Of a stretch of 64,000 nucleotides of DNA, positions 28,458-36,938 are shown piece after piece. Position 1 is the stretch's first letter. Each line of letters starts with the position of its first letter. The stretch comes from Paraburkholderia sp. SOS3. Lineage in GTDB: Bacteria > Pseudomonadota > Gammaproteobacteria > Burkholderiales > Burkholderiaceae. The notes under the pieces are model-generated. The model was not told where the DNA came from and did not search any database. It saw only the letters and a program-made list of their open reading frames with translations. The stretch spans positions 3,410,001 through 3,474,000 of the forward strand of contig NZ_CP018811.1 in the NCBI RefSeq assembly GCF_001922345.1. The letters run 5' to 3'. Made by a program: the position numbers and the translations under genes.

Positions 28458-30017
28458 TCAGAAAAACAACCACGTCGTCGCGATGAACAACGGTATGAGC
28501 ACCGCGCCCGACCACGCGAGATACGCGAAGAACCCCGGCATCCGTACGCCGCGCGATTCCGCGATCGCCTTCACCATGAAATTGGGCGCATTGCCGATAT
28601 AGCTGTTCGCGCCCATGAACACCGCGCCGGCCGAGATCGCCGCCAGCGTCGAGGCGCCCGCGGTCATCAGGTGCCGCGCATCGCCGCCTGCCAGATTGAA
28701 GAACACGAGGTAGGTCGGGGCATTATCGAGGAACGACGACAGCAGGCCCGTCGCCCAGAAGTACATCGCATTGCGCGGCTCGCCCGCCGCATCGTTGACC
28801 AGATGCACGACGCCCGCGAACGCGCCGGCCTCTCCCGCGCGCAGCATCATGATGACCGGCGCGATCGTCACGAAGATGCCCGCGAACAGCTTGGCGACCT
28901 CTTCGATCGGCGCCCAGTCGAACGCATTGCCCTTGCGCGCCGAACGTGGCGTAAGCGCGAGCGACAGCAGCGCGACGACGATCAGCGCCACGTCGCGCAC
29001 CGCGTTCTGCAGTTCGACACGCGCGCCGGCCAGATCGAACGCGATGCCGGGTTTCCACAGACCGCTCATCAGCACGAGCGCGATCACCAGCGCGAGCAGC
29101 ACGAAGTTGATCTTGCCGTCGATGAAGAATAGGCGAGAATCGGGCGTCGGGTCGAGAAACGGCTTGCGCGTCTCGCCGCTGCCGCCGTGGCGGCGGAAAT
29201 AGTACGAATCGAGCGCATAGAACGCCGTGAGCAGCACCGCGCAGATGAACAGCATCGGCAGCGCGAGATGCACGGTGGTCCAGAAAAAATCCACGCCATT
29301 CAGAAAGCCGAGGAACAGTGGCGGATCGCCGAGCGGCGACAGCGAACCGCCGGCATTCGCGACCAGAAAAATAAAGAACACCACGACGTGCACGACGTGC
29401 TCGCGGTTATCGTTCGCACGCAACAGCGGACGAATCAGCAGCATCGCGGCGCCGGTCGTGCCCATGATGCTCGCGAGCAGCGTGCCGAGCGCGAGCATGC
29501 CCGTATTGAGCCGCGGCGACCCGTGCAGGTTGCCCTTGATACAGATACCGCCCGCCACCGTGTAGAGCGTGGTGAGCAGCACGATGAACGGCAGATACTC
29601 TTCGAAGACCGCGTGCATCAGCGTGCCGAACGCCGCGTGTGGGCCGAACGCGATGGCGAACGGCACGAGCAGCAGAAGCGCCCAGCCGGCCGAAATCTTG
29701 CCGAAGTGGTGATGCCAGAACGACGCTGCGACGAGCGGAAAAACCGCGATGGACAGCAGCATGCAGGCGAACGGCAGACCCCACCACACGGACAGCGCGG
29801 CGCCGTCGACGCTTGCCGCGAACGCGTGTTGCGGCCACGCAGCGCATGCGATCGCGAGTGTGGCTAGCGCGCGAGGCGCGGCTGCGCGCGCGGCGAGTGC
29901 CGTGGCATTGAACGGAGTGGAAAAAGACACTAATAAACAGGCCGAAAAGCGGAATGACAAACGGGAGAAAACACGGCTGAACAAACAGCCAAACGAAGCG
30001 AGCAACGAGACGCTCAC
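28458..30017 (-). CDS. Sodium:proton antiporter-like membrane protein
   Basis: Polytopic protein with about 11-12 hydrophobic segments and an exported-looking N-terminus (CAAWPQHAFAASV). Recognisable segments are GTTGAAMLLIRPLLRAN, GGSLSPLGDPPLFLGFL and SSFLDNAPTYLVFFNLAGG, typical of the NhaD/ArsB-type ion-transporter superfamily. The start is uncertain: the GTG used here overlaps the lutC-like stop (GTGA), giving 519 residues, while a second GTG at 29930 gives 490; neither has a good Shine-Dalgarno. The frame stays open far into the lutC-like gene, but those residues are arginine-rich shadow sequence. Confidence 0.8.
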   Translation of the reverse strand: MSVSLLASFGCLFSRVFSRLSFRFSACLLVSFSTPFNATALAARAAAPRALATLAIACAAWPQHAFAASVDGAALSVWWGLPFACMLLSIAVFPLVAASFWHHHFGKISAGWALLLLVPFAIAFGPHAAFGTLMHAVFEEYLPFIVLLTTLYTVAGGICIKGNLHGSPRLNTGMLALGTLLASIMGTTGAAMLLIRPLLRANDNREHVVHVVVFFIFLVANAGGSLSPLGDPPLFLGFLNGVDFFWTTVHLALPMLFICAVLLTAFYALDSYYFRRHGGSGETRKPFLDPTPDSRLFFIDGKINFVLLALVIALVLMSGLWKPGIAFDLAGARVELQNAVRDVALIVVALLSLALTPRSARKGNAFDWAPIEEVAKLFAGIFVTIAPVIMMLRAGEAGAFAGVVHLVNDAAGEPRNAMYFWATGLLSSFLDNAPTYLVFFNLAGGDARHLMTAGASTLAAISAGAVFMGANSYIGNAPNFMVKAIAESRGVRMPGFFAYLAWSGAVLIPLFIATTWLFF

Positions 30018-30679
30018 GCGCCGCGTACGACGATCACATGCACGCGATATGGCCCATGCGCGCCAAGCACCACCGTCTGTTCGATGTCGGCGGTACGCGA
30101 TGGCCCCGACACGAAGTTCGTTGCGCGCGGCAACTCGCCGCCGCGTTCTTTGCGCGCGAGATCGAACACGTCCTCGTGACAGCCGACGATACGCGACGCA
30201 GGCACGATCGCGATATGCGTTTCGGGCAGCAGCCCTGCCGACGCATATGTTTCGGCACCCGACATCAGAACCACCGTGCCGGTCTCGGCGATCGCGCAGT
30301 AGCAGCCTGTCAGACCGACCTTGTCCGAATCGACGGGCTTGCGAAATTCGACAGTGATGCCCGCCGCGGCCCACTGCATGTCCTGCAGCGTCTGCCATGC
30401 GATCGCCTGCACAGGCAAGCCCTGCTCGCTCAGATAGCGGTACGCGGCTGCGGGAACGTCGGCCAGCGTTTCGACGGCGTCCACGGTGCTCACCATCAGC
30501 TGCGCGCGCTCGACGAAGCATGCGACGAGATCGTCGGGCAACGGCGGCCGCGGGCCGCGCGGGTGGCTTGCGATATAGCGCTCTGCCGCGTCGCGCTCGC
30601 CGGCGGCCGGTTCGGGCGCGCGCCCCTGCGCCGCGCGAATGCGCGCGAGGATGTTGCGGCGGGCGGTGGATGTGTCCAT
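30014..30679 (-). CDS. LutC/YkgG-family LUD-domain protein
   Basis: A 221-residue LUD-domain protein (MDTSTARRNILARIRAAQ at the start; LTGCYCAIAETGTVVL and the C-terminal FVSGPSRTADIEQTVVLGAHGP are the family motifs). LutC is part of the LutABC iron-sulfur L-lactate dehydrogenase. Here no lutA or lutB gene is adjacent: pncB is upstream and the antiporter downstream. Its partners must be elsewhere or its role differs. I chose the ATG with GGGGA upstream over an earlier ATG. Confidence 0.88.
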   Translation of the reverse strand: MDTSTARRNILARIRAAQGRAPEPAAGERDAAERYIASHPRGPRPPLPDDLVACFVERAQLMVSTVDAVETLADVPAAAYRYLSEQGLPVQAIAWQTLQDMQWAAAGITVEFRKPVDSDKVGLTGCYCAIAETGTVVLMSGAETYASAGLLPETHIAIVPASRIVGCHEDVFDLARKERGGELPRATNFVSGPSRTADIEQTVVLGAHGPYRVHVIVVRGA

Positions 30680-30812
30680 GAGCGAAGTCCCCGTATCGTG
30701 GCTGATGCGATGAAGCAACATCGGCGGATTATACCGGCCGGCCCTTGCGCGTAACACTCGGCCATCCGGCTAATGCACACGCCGCGAATGACGGCGTAGC
30801 ATCACTGCAAGA

Positions 30813-32018
30813 TCACTTTCCGGAGTCGAACGCGTCGTCGGTGGGCTGCGCAATGCCGAACACCTGGCGCAGATAGGCGAGATAGGCTTTGTCTTCGCAC
30901 ATGTTCTTGCCCGGCGAATCGGACAGCTTCGCCACCGGCTGGCCGTTGCAGCGAACCATCTTGATCACGATCTGCAGCGGCCGGTAGCCGAGATCGTTGG
31001 TCAGATTCGTGCCGACGCCGAACGCGAGCTTGCAGCGGCCGCGAAAGCGCTCGTACAGCTGCAGCACCTTCGGAATGTCGAGCGCATCGGAAAACACGAG
31101 CACCTTCGTGCGCGGGTCGCAGCGATTGTCCTCGTAGTGTTTGAGAAGCCGCTCGCCCCAGTCGAACGGGTCGCCGGAATCGTGGCGCGCGCCGTCGAAG
31201 AGCTTGCAGAAGTACATGTCGAAGTCGCGCAGGAACGCCTGCATGCCGTACACGTCGGAAAGCGCGATGCCGAGGTCTCCGCGATATTCCTTCGCCCACA
31301 TCTCGAAGCCGTAGATCTGCGAATCGCGCAGCCGCGGCCCGAGCGCCTGGCATGCCTGCAGATACTCGTGCGCCATCGTGCCGAGCGGCGTCAGGCCATG
31401 CTTCATCGCATAGTGGACGTTGCTCGTGCCGGCGAACTGTTCGGCGAGCCCGTCTTTGAGCGTGAGCAGGATTTCCTCGTGCCACTGCTTCGAAAAGCGG
31501 CGGCGCGTGCCGTAGTCGGCGATCTTGCAGTCGGCGAATTCAGGCCGCGCGCCGAGCATCGCGATCTTGCTCTTGAGCCGCTCGCGGCCTTCGAGATAGT
31601 CGGGCTCCTGCTGCGTATTGCGGAAATACACTTCGTTGACGATCGCCAGCACCGGCACTTCGAAAAGAATCGTGTGCAGCCACGGCCCCGTGATGTCGAT
31701 ATCGATCTCGCCATTGCCCTTCGCGGACGGCGTGATCGTGATGTACTTCTCGTTCAGGTGAAAGAGCGCGAGAAACTCGACGAAGTCGCCTTTGATAAAC
31801 CGCATCCGGCGCAGATAGTCGAGTTCGCCGTCGCTGAAACGCAGTTCGCACAGCTTGCGCACTTCGCTGCGAATCTCGTCGATATACGGCACGAGATCGA
31901 TGTTCGGCGTACGGCAGCGAAACCGGTATTCGACGCTGGCCGCCGGAAAGTGATGCAGTACGACCTGCATCATCGTGAACTTGTACAGATCGGTATCGAG
32001 CAGCGAGGTGATGATCAT
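30813..32018 (-). CDS. pncB: Nicotinate phosphoribosyltransferase
   Basis: NAD salvage enzyme that makes nicotinate mononucleotide from nicotinate and PRPP. At 401 residues it has the family length. The motifs are [20 protein letters not shown] at the N-terminus, [33 protein letters not shown] and [19 protein letters not shown]. It is divergent from the ferredoxin gene. Confidence 0.96.
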   Translation of the reverse strand: MIITSLLDTDLYKFTMMQVVLHHFPAASVEYRFRCRTPNIDLVPYIDEIRSEVRKLCELRFSDGELDYLRRMRFIKGDFVEFLALFHLNEKYITITPSAKGNGEIDIDITGPWLHTILFEVPVLAIVNEVYFRNTQQEPDYLEGRERLKSKIAMLGARPEFADCKIADYGTRRRFSKQWHEEILLTLKDGLAEQFAGTSNVHYAMKHGLTPLGTMAHEYLQACQALGPRLRDSQIYGFEMWAKEYRGDLGIALSDVYGMQAFLRDFDMYFCKLFDGARHDSGDPFDWGERLLKHYEDNRCDPRTKVLVFSDALDIPKVLQLYERFRGRCKLAFGVGTNLTNDLGYRPLQIVIKMVRCNGQPVAKLSDSPGKNMCEDKAYLAYLRQVFGIAQPTDDAFDSGK

Positions 32019-32330
32019 GAGGTAACGGGCAAAACCGCGGATAAACGACGATTGCTATGGTCAGTGTATTCGAATGTGAAGCAGCGAATGTGAAGCAGCG
32101 AACGTAAACAGGCGTCGCATCGCGTGAACAGCCGGATGGTATCCGATGGTGGGGCGGCAGCCGCTCCGCTGAAACCGGCCTGCCCGGCCGCCATAAACTA
32201 ATCACCAAACGGTATAAGGGCAGGGGAACTGTCCCGTATGCGCCTGTTGTCGTTACGTTACAATAGCTTTTTTGGCGTTTTGCCATCCCCAATATTCCCC
32301 ATACCGCTACCGCATCCAGGAGTTGCCTGA
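32019..32330 (+). other. Divergent pncB-ferredoxin intergenic region
   Basis: A 312-base gap with promoters expected in both directions. For the ferredoxin gene a TACAAT element at 32259-32264 and a CCAGGAG ribosome-binding site at 32316-32322 are visible. A small imperfect hairpin (GGGA-ACTG-TCCC near 32223-32235) lies upstream. No coding potential or RNA gene is seen. Confidence 0.4.
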
Positions 32331-32654
32331 ATGACTCACGTTGTGACCGAAAGCTGCATCAAGTGCCGCTATACCGACTGTGTCGATGTGTGCCCGGTCG
32401 ACTGCTTTCGCGAAGGTCCCAACTTCCTCGCGATCGATCCGGACGAGTGCATCGATTGCGCTGTGTGCGTCGCCGAGTGTCCGGTGAACGCCATCTACGC
32501 CGAAGAGGACGTGCCGGGCGACCAGCAGCACTTCACTGAATTGAACGCGGAGCTCGCTAAAGGATGGCCGAGCATCACGAAAACGAAAGCGCCGCTGCCC
32601 GAGGCGGACGAATTCAAGGACGTGAAAGAAAAGCTCTCGCTGCTCGAGCGTTGA
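32331..32654 (+). CDS. fdxA: Seven-iron ferredoxin [3Fe-4S][4Fe-4S]
   Basis: A 107-residue electron carrier of the Azotobacter ferredoxin I type. Nine cysteines are present in the first half (9, 12, 17, 21, 25, 40, 43, 46, 50). By family comparison C9, C17 and C50 hold the 3Fe cluster, and C21, C40, C43 and C46 the 4Fe cluster. The C-terminal half is the acidic extension of this subclass ([15 protein letters not shown]). Soluble and highly conserved. Confidence 0.95.
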   Translation: MTHVVTESCIKCRYTDCVDVCPVDCFREGPNFLAIDPDECIDCAVCVAECPVNAIYAEEDVPGDQQHFTELNAELAKGWPSITKTKAPLPEADEFKDVKEKLSLLER

Positions 32655-32839
32655 TCCGGGTTGAAGCTGCGGGCCAAACAAAGTCCGATTGCGATGACAA
32701 GGTTGTGGTGATCGCGGTTTGATGATCGGGCCGCGCTGCCCGTCGCAAGCGCGCCGCTAAAGCGCCACTACAGCGCCGCCACAGCTATTGACAGGCCGCA
32801 TAGCACCTCATACAATTTCGCTTCTCTGCTGTTTGTTGT

Positions 32840-32915
32840 TCCCCGATAGCTCAGTCGGTAGAGCGCCGGACTGTTAATCCGTAGGTCCCTGGTTCGAGCC
32901 CAGGTCGGGGAGCCA
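32840..32915 (+). tRNA. tRNA-Asn (anticodon GUU), copy 1
   Basis: A 76-base cloverleaf with acceptor stem TCCCCGA/TCGGGGA, D-loop AGCTCAGTCGGTAGAGC, anticodon loop CTGTTAA with GTT at 32873-32875, T-loop GGTTCGAGCC and encoded CCA. It is identical to the second copy 200 bases downstream and is followed by its own terminator. Confidence 0.98.
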
Positions 32916-32927
32916 AGAATTGCAAAG

Positions 32928-32952
32928 GCCCGTTCTTATAACGGGCTTTTTT
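32928..32952 (+). terminator. Intrinsic terminator of tRNA-Asn copy 1
   Basis: GCCCGTT (32928-32934) pairs with AACGGGC (32940-32946) over a five-base loop and is followed by six T. Confidence 0.88.
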
Positions 32953-33039
32953 ATGTACCGGAATCCGGTCGAGTTGAAGTTTCACCCTGCCTGGGTCGTG
33001 CCTCTTCTGGTTCTGCCTCTGTAGTGGTTCCCGTGCAGG

Positions 33040-33115
33040 TCCCCGATAGCTCAGTCGGTAGAGCGCCGGACTGTTAATCCGTAGGTCCCTGGTTCGAGCC
33101 CAGGTCGGGGAGCCA
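33040..33115 (+). tRNA. tRNA-Asn (anticodon GUU), copy 2
   Basis: Identical in all 76 bases to copy 1, again with an encoded CCA and GTT anticodon. The start-to-start distance is exactly 200 bases, but the flanks between the copies are not similar, so only the tRNA body is duplicated. Confidence 0.98.
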
Positions 33116-33121
33116 AACATC

Positions 33122-33156
33122 GAAGGCCCGCATTTCGTGCGGGCCTTCTGCATTTT
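33122..33156 (+). terminator. Probable terminator of tRNA-Asn copy 2
   Basis: A ten-base stem AAGGCCCGCA (33123-33132)/TGCGGGCCTT (33138-33147) with loop TTTCG. The stem's own TT and a later TTTT form a weak tail. Confidence 0.65.
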
Positions 33157-33207
33157 CGGAGCGAAACCACGCTGGTATACGATGTGGTTTTTTTCTCCGG
33201 TCTCCCG

Positions 33208-33720
33208 ATGAAACCCACTCTGCTTCGCGCGCCGCTCGCGATCCGCACGATTCTGACGATCGCAGCGACGATCGGCGCGGCCCTTCTCGCCGCGCCGATC
33301 GCGCAAGCCGAAGAAGTCGCAAGCGTCAACACCAATTTCCATATCACGGGTTCGGACCGCGTCGTCGTCGAAGCGTACGACGATCCGGCCGTCGAAGGCG
33401 TGACCTGCTACGTGTCGCGGGCGCGAACAGGCGGCATCAAGGGTACGCTCGGCATTGCCGAAGATCCGACCGAAGCGTCGATCGCGTGCCGCCAGGTCGG
33501 CCCGATCCGCTTCGCGGGCGGACCGCTCAAGCAGCAGGCCGACGTGTTCACCGAGCGGATGTCGCTGATCTTCAAGACGTTGCACGTCGTGCGGGTCGTC
33601 GACGCGAAGCGCAATACGCTCGTCTATCTGACATACAGCGACCGGGTCGCGTCCGGCAGCGCGAAAAATAGCGTGAGCGCCGTGCCGATGCCGGCCGGCA
33701 CGACGATCCCGTTGAAATGA
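33208..33720 (+). CDS. creA: CreA-family periplasmic protein
   Basis: A 170-residue exported protein of the CreA family, which has no established function. A signal peptide ends near APIAQA-EE. The mature part holds the family-typical blocks [37 protein letters not shown] and [11 protein letters not shown] chose the ATG giving MKPTLLRAP. It follows the tRNA-Asn pair; no operon partner is seen. Confidence 0.9.
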   Translation: MKPTLLRAPLAIRTILTIAATIGAALLAAPIAQAEEVASVNTNFHITGSDRVVVEAYDDPAVEGVTCYVSRARTGGIKGTLGIAEDPTEASIACRQVGPIRFAGGPLKQQADVFTERMSLIFKTLHVVRVVDAKRNTLVYLTYSDRVASGSAKNSVSAVPMPAGTTIPLK

Positions 33721-33857
33721 TCGAAGCGCGCTGCCTCGCGTCGATCCGCGATCCGCGGCTCGAGCGGCAATGAAAGCAATCTGTCTGTCCGCCCGAGCGG
33801 CGCGGTAGACTGGCGAGTCTAGCCGGATTTCAGCCGGATTCCAGCCGCTTCGACACG

Positions 33858-34685
33858 ATGACCACCACCCGTTTCCGCGATTCCGCCCGCTACTGGCGCA
33901 CGCCGCTCATGCCCGGCGCGGATCTGCTCACGGCCGAATATCACGATCACACGTTCACGCCGCACTGGCACGACGCCTACACGATTCCCGTGATCGAAGC
34001 GGGCGCGGAAACGTACCAGTACCGCGGCGCGCGCTACGTCGCCGAGGCGGGCAGCGTGCCGGTCATCAACCCGGGCGAGCTGCACACCGGTTCGCGCGCG
34101 ATGGACGAAGGCTGGCGTTACCGCGTGCTGTATGCGCCGGTCGACTATCTTCAGCAGCTTGCGGAAGACATCGCGGGGCGCGCGCAACCGCTGCCGTGGT
34201 TCGACGCCGAGGTGATCCGCGACCTCGACCTCGCGCAGCGTCTGTCGCACGCGCATCGGCTGCTCGAGGCGAACGGCGATGCGCTCGCGGCCCACGCCGC
34301 GATGCTCGATGCGCTGTCGACGCTGCTGGTCCGCTACGGCCGCACGCGGCCCGATGCGCCGCAAGCGGCCGCCGGCGACAAGCGCGTGAGCACGATGCAG
34401 GAACTGCTCGGCAGCGCACTCGCAGAACCCGTGACGCTCGCGGAACTGGCCGACGCCGTTGCGTTGTCGCCGTTTCATGCGGCGCGCCTCTTCACGCGCG
34501 CGACGGGTCTCGCGCCGCACGCGTGGCGCAACCAGGTTCGTCTGCAGCGCTCGCTTGCGCCGCTGCGCGCCGGTGTGCCTGTCACCGAGGTCGCGGCCGC
34601 GAGCGGGTTCACCGATCAGAGCCACTTCACGCGACACTTCCGCCGGATGTTCGGCGTGCCGCCGGGCCGCTGGCAAGGCGCCTGA
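33858..34685 (+). CDS. AraC-family transcriptional regulator
   Basis: A 275-residue regulator with an N-terminal AraC-type cupin (FTPHWHDAYTIPVIEAGAETYQYRG at about 35-60; NPGELHTG) and a C-terminal double helix-turn-helix (about 175-270; LAELADAVALSPFHAARLFTRATGLAPHAWRNQVR and FTDQSHFTRHFRRMFGVPPGRW). It lies directly upstream of azlCD in the same direction, a common arrangement in which the regulator controls the amino-acid exporter. The effector is unknown. Confidence 0.92.
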   Translation: MTTTRFRDSARYWRTPLMPGADLLTAEYHDHTFTPHWHDAYTIPVIEAGAETYQYRGARYVAEAGSVPVINPGELHTGSRAMDEGWRYRVLYAPVDYLQQLAEDIAGRAQPLPWFDAEVIRDLDLAQRLSHAHRLLEANGDALAAHAAMLDALSTLLVRYGRTRPDAPQAAAGDKRVSTMQELLGSALAEPVTLAELADAVALSPFHAARLFTRATGLAPHAWRNQVRLQRSLAPLRAGVPVTEVAAASGFTDQSHFTRHFRRMFGVPPGRWQGA

Positions 34686-34689
34686 ACCG

Positions 34690-34748
34690 ACCTGACACGC
34701 ACCTGAGCACGCACCCGAACACGCGCCTGAACACGCACCTGAGCATCC
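34690..34748 (+). repeat. Imperfect 12-bp tandem repeat
   Basis: Units of the form ACCTGARCACGC occur at 34701-34712, 34713-34724, 34725-34736 and 34737-34748, with a shorter 11-base unit at 34690-34700. The array lies between the AraC regulator stop and azlC. Confidence 0.8.
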
Positions 34749-34816
34749 CACACCGCAAGAACGTACAAGCCAGGCGCTCTCCTCCGCGTTAGCCTCACGC
34801 TTCGGAGGAATTCAGC

Positions 34817-35545
34817 TTGACAGCCACCCACCGCCTCACCGCATTCACCGCCGGCGCGCGCGACACGATCCCGATGCTGATCGGCGCCGCGCCGTTCGGC
34901 GTGATCTTCGGCACGCTCGTCGCCGCGGGCCCGCTGCATTTGTGGCACGGGCAGCTGATGTCGCTGATCGTGTTCGCCGGCTCCGCGCAATTCATCGCGC
35001 TCGGCCTCGTCGCCGGTCACGCGAGTCTTGCCGTGATCTGGGCCACAACCTTCGTCGTCAATCTGCGTCACGTGCTGTATAGCGCGACGCTCGCGCCGCA
35101 TGTCGCGCATCTGCCGGCGCGCTGGCGCTGGGCGCTCGGCGGCCTGCTCACCGACGAAGTATTCGCGGTGGCATGGGCGCACTACCGGCTGCATCCGCCC
35201 GGCTCGGTCGGCCCTTACTATTTCCTCGGCTCGGGCCTGTCGATGTATCTGAACTGGCAGATCTGGACGCTCGCCGGGCTGCTGTTCGGCGCTGCGTTTC
35301 CGGGCCTTCAGTCGCTCGGGCTCGACTTCGCGATGGTCGCGACGTTTATCGCGATCGTCGTGCCGCAACTCGTCGCGTTGCGCTACCTCGCGGCGGCCGT
35401 CACCGCGGGCGCGCTCGCCTTCTTCTGGCAGGCCTGGCCGTACAAGCTCGGCCTGCTCGCCGCGGTGTTCGCCGGCGTCGCGGTCGGCGTTCTGCTGTCG
35501 AGGTCGCGCGAAACGCGGCGCACCACCGTGGAGGCGTCGCGATGA
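34817..35545 (+). CDS. azlC: AzlC-family branched-chain amino-acid exporter, large subunit
   Basis: A 242-residue membrane protein with about six to eight helices. Family motifs are IPMLIGAAPFGVIFGTLVAAG, VFAGSAQFIALGL and VVNLRHVLYSATLAPH. With AzlD it exports branched-chain amino acids and analogues. The start is TTG, supported by a strong GGAGGAA seven bases upstream. It overlaps azlD by four bases (ATGA). Confidence 0.92.
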   Translation: MTATHRLTAFTAGARDTIPMLIGAAPFGVIFGTLVAAGPLHLWHGQLMSLIVFAGSAQFIALGLVAGHASLAVIWATTFVVNLRHVLYSATLAPHVAHLPARWRWALGGLLTDEVFAVAWAHYRLHPPGSVGPYYFLGSGLSMYLNWQIWTLAGLLFGAAFPGLQSLGLDFAMVATFIAIVVPQLVALRYLAAAVTAGALAFFWQAWPYKLGLLAAVFAGVAVGVLLSRSRETRRTTVEASR

Positions 35546-35865
35546 ATTATGTGCTGATGATCATTGGCATGGCGCTGATCACCTGGCTGATTCGTGCCAC
35601 CGTCTTCGTGCTCGGCGACCGGCTCGTGTTCGCGCCGCTCGTGCGCACCGCGCTCGGCTTCGTGCCGGTCACCGTGCTGACGGCGATCATCGTGCCGATG
35701 GCGGTTTCGCCGCACGGCGGCGGCGCGGAACTCACGTGGCGCAACCCGCAACTGGTCGGTGCGCTCGCCGCGGTCGCGGTCAGCGCGCTGACGAAGCGTC
35801 CGCTGCTGACCATCGCGGCTGGTCTCGCGGTGTTCTTCGTATGGCAAGCGCTGCTGCCCAAATAG
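35542..35865 (+). CDS. azlD: AzlD-family exporter small subunit
   Basis: A 107-residue membrane protein with three or four helices (MNYVLMIIGMALITWLIRA; ALGFVPVTVLTAIIVPM). It is the obligate partner of AzlC. The reading frame is open further upstream, but translation from the ATG overlapping the azlC stop gives the family length and start. A 17-base direct repeat (AGGCGCAAGCCGATT...) follows the stop. Confidence 0.92.
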   Translation: MNYVLMIIGMALITWLIRATVFVLGDRLVFAPLVRTALGFVPVTVLTAIIVPMAVSPHGGGAELTWRNPQLVGALAAVAVSALTKRPLLTIAAGLAVFFVWQALLPK

Positions 35866-36087
35866 GCGCAAGCCGATTCAGGCGCAAGCCGATTTCCTCA
35901 AGTTTCAATTCCAGCCGCCGATAAACAGTCGAGGTCCACCAGCCTGGCATGCTTCCGCAAGCGCCCGGCAGCCCGGCCTCGACCGTGTCGCGCATCGTTC
36001 AATCGCGCAGTTTTACGGTTTCACACCGTGGCCAGAAGCCGCTCTCGCGCATGCGATGCCGCGCCGGATCACCAAACGGGATATGAC

Positions 36088-36867
36088 ATGGGGCAAATCA
36101 CCCTTTCATTGAAGGACGAGACTGTCGCCTCGTTGCGCAAGGATTTCGACGCGTTCGTACGCGTCTCGCTGAAACTCGACGCGCAGTTCGCGACGCCGTC
36201 GTTCGAGGATTTTTTGCGTGCGAAGCTGCTCGACAGCATGGTGCCGCTGACCGAGCACGCCGTGCAGCGAATGCTGCAAGGCGGCCAATACGCATGGGCC
36301 AAACGTACGCTGGACAAAGAATTCCCTGACGTTGTCGCGATTCTGATGCGACAGGCGACGGACTTCGGCTTTGCGTTCGCCTCCCGCTCCGAATGGACGC
36401 CCGAAGAGCTCGCGAAGCAATGCCGCGAATGGGCGACGGCGATCGTCAACGAGGCGCAATGCAGCCCCAATCTCGTCGATCCGCTCGCCGCGCAGATCAA
36501 GTCGGCGGCCCAGGACATTCAGACCGTTGAAGAATCGATGCAGACGCCCGCGTGGCGGCTCGCGGAATCGCTGCGCCAGCGCGTGTACGAAGCAAAGGTC
36601 GCCTGCGAGACGAGCTTTGGCAGCACCGCGCGCGAAAAGCTCGGCGAGCTGCGCGGCCTGTTGCGCCTCGGCATTACGCACGGCTCGTTTCAGAAGCAGG
36701 AAGCGCAGCAGATCATGGAATACCTGCGGCTGCTGAAGCCGGAGATTTTCGTCGAAGAGCCATACGACGTGTTCACGCGGCTCGCCGCGTGGCTGCGCAA
36801 CTTCTTTATGCCGGCACCGCGGCCTCAGTCGCCGCAACAGCAACAGCAGCAGCGGCAGCCGCGCTAA
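36088..36867 (+). CDS. Conserved-looking soluble protein of unknown function
   Basis: A 259-residue protein without signal peptide or membrane segments, predicted mostly helical and ending in a Pro/Gln tail (PQSPQQQQQQRQPR). I do not recognise a family. The start MGQITLSLKDETVASLRKDF is preceded by GGGA; a longer start 20 codons earlier is possible. The N-terminus (amphipathic strand, then DFDAFVRVSLKLDAQFATPSFEDFL) could be a small dimerisation module, but this is a guess. Codon use matches the neighbours. Confidence 0.75.
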   Translation: MGQITLSLKDETVASLRKDFDAFVRVSLKLDAQFATPSFEDFLRAKLLDSMVPLTEHAVQRMLQGGQYAWAKRTLDKEFPDVVAILMRQATDFGFAFASRSEWTPEELAKQCREWATAIVNEAQCSPNLVDPLAAQIKSAAQDIQTVEESMQTPAWRLAESLRQRVYEAKVACETSFGSTAREKLGELRGLLRLGITHGSFQKQEAQQIMEYLRLLKPEIFVEEPYDVFTRLAAWLRNFFMPAPRPQSPQQQQQQRQPR

Positions 36868-36938
36868 AGTGGAGCACGCTCCGGTCCTCGCCCGCAGCCA
36901 CTTGCGCGATCACACCGGGGCGCCTGCTCGAGACCCGC

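Noticed and set aside
30018..30521. Upstream extension of the antiporter frame
   Set aside because: It overlaps the lutC-like gene in another frame and encodes arginine-rich residues without membrane segments.
32840..33115. Prophage or integrative element at the tRNA-Asn pair
   Set aside because: No integrase, no partial tRNA 3' end repeat and normal chromosomal genes on both sides.
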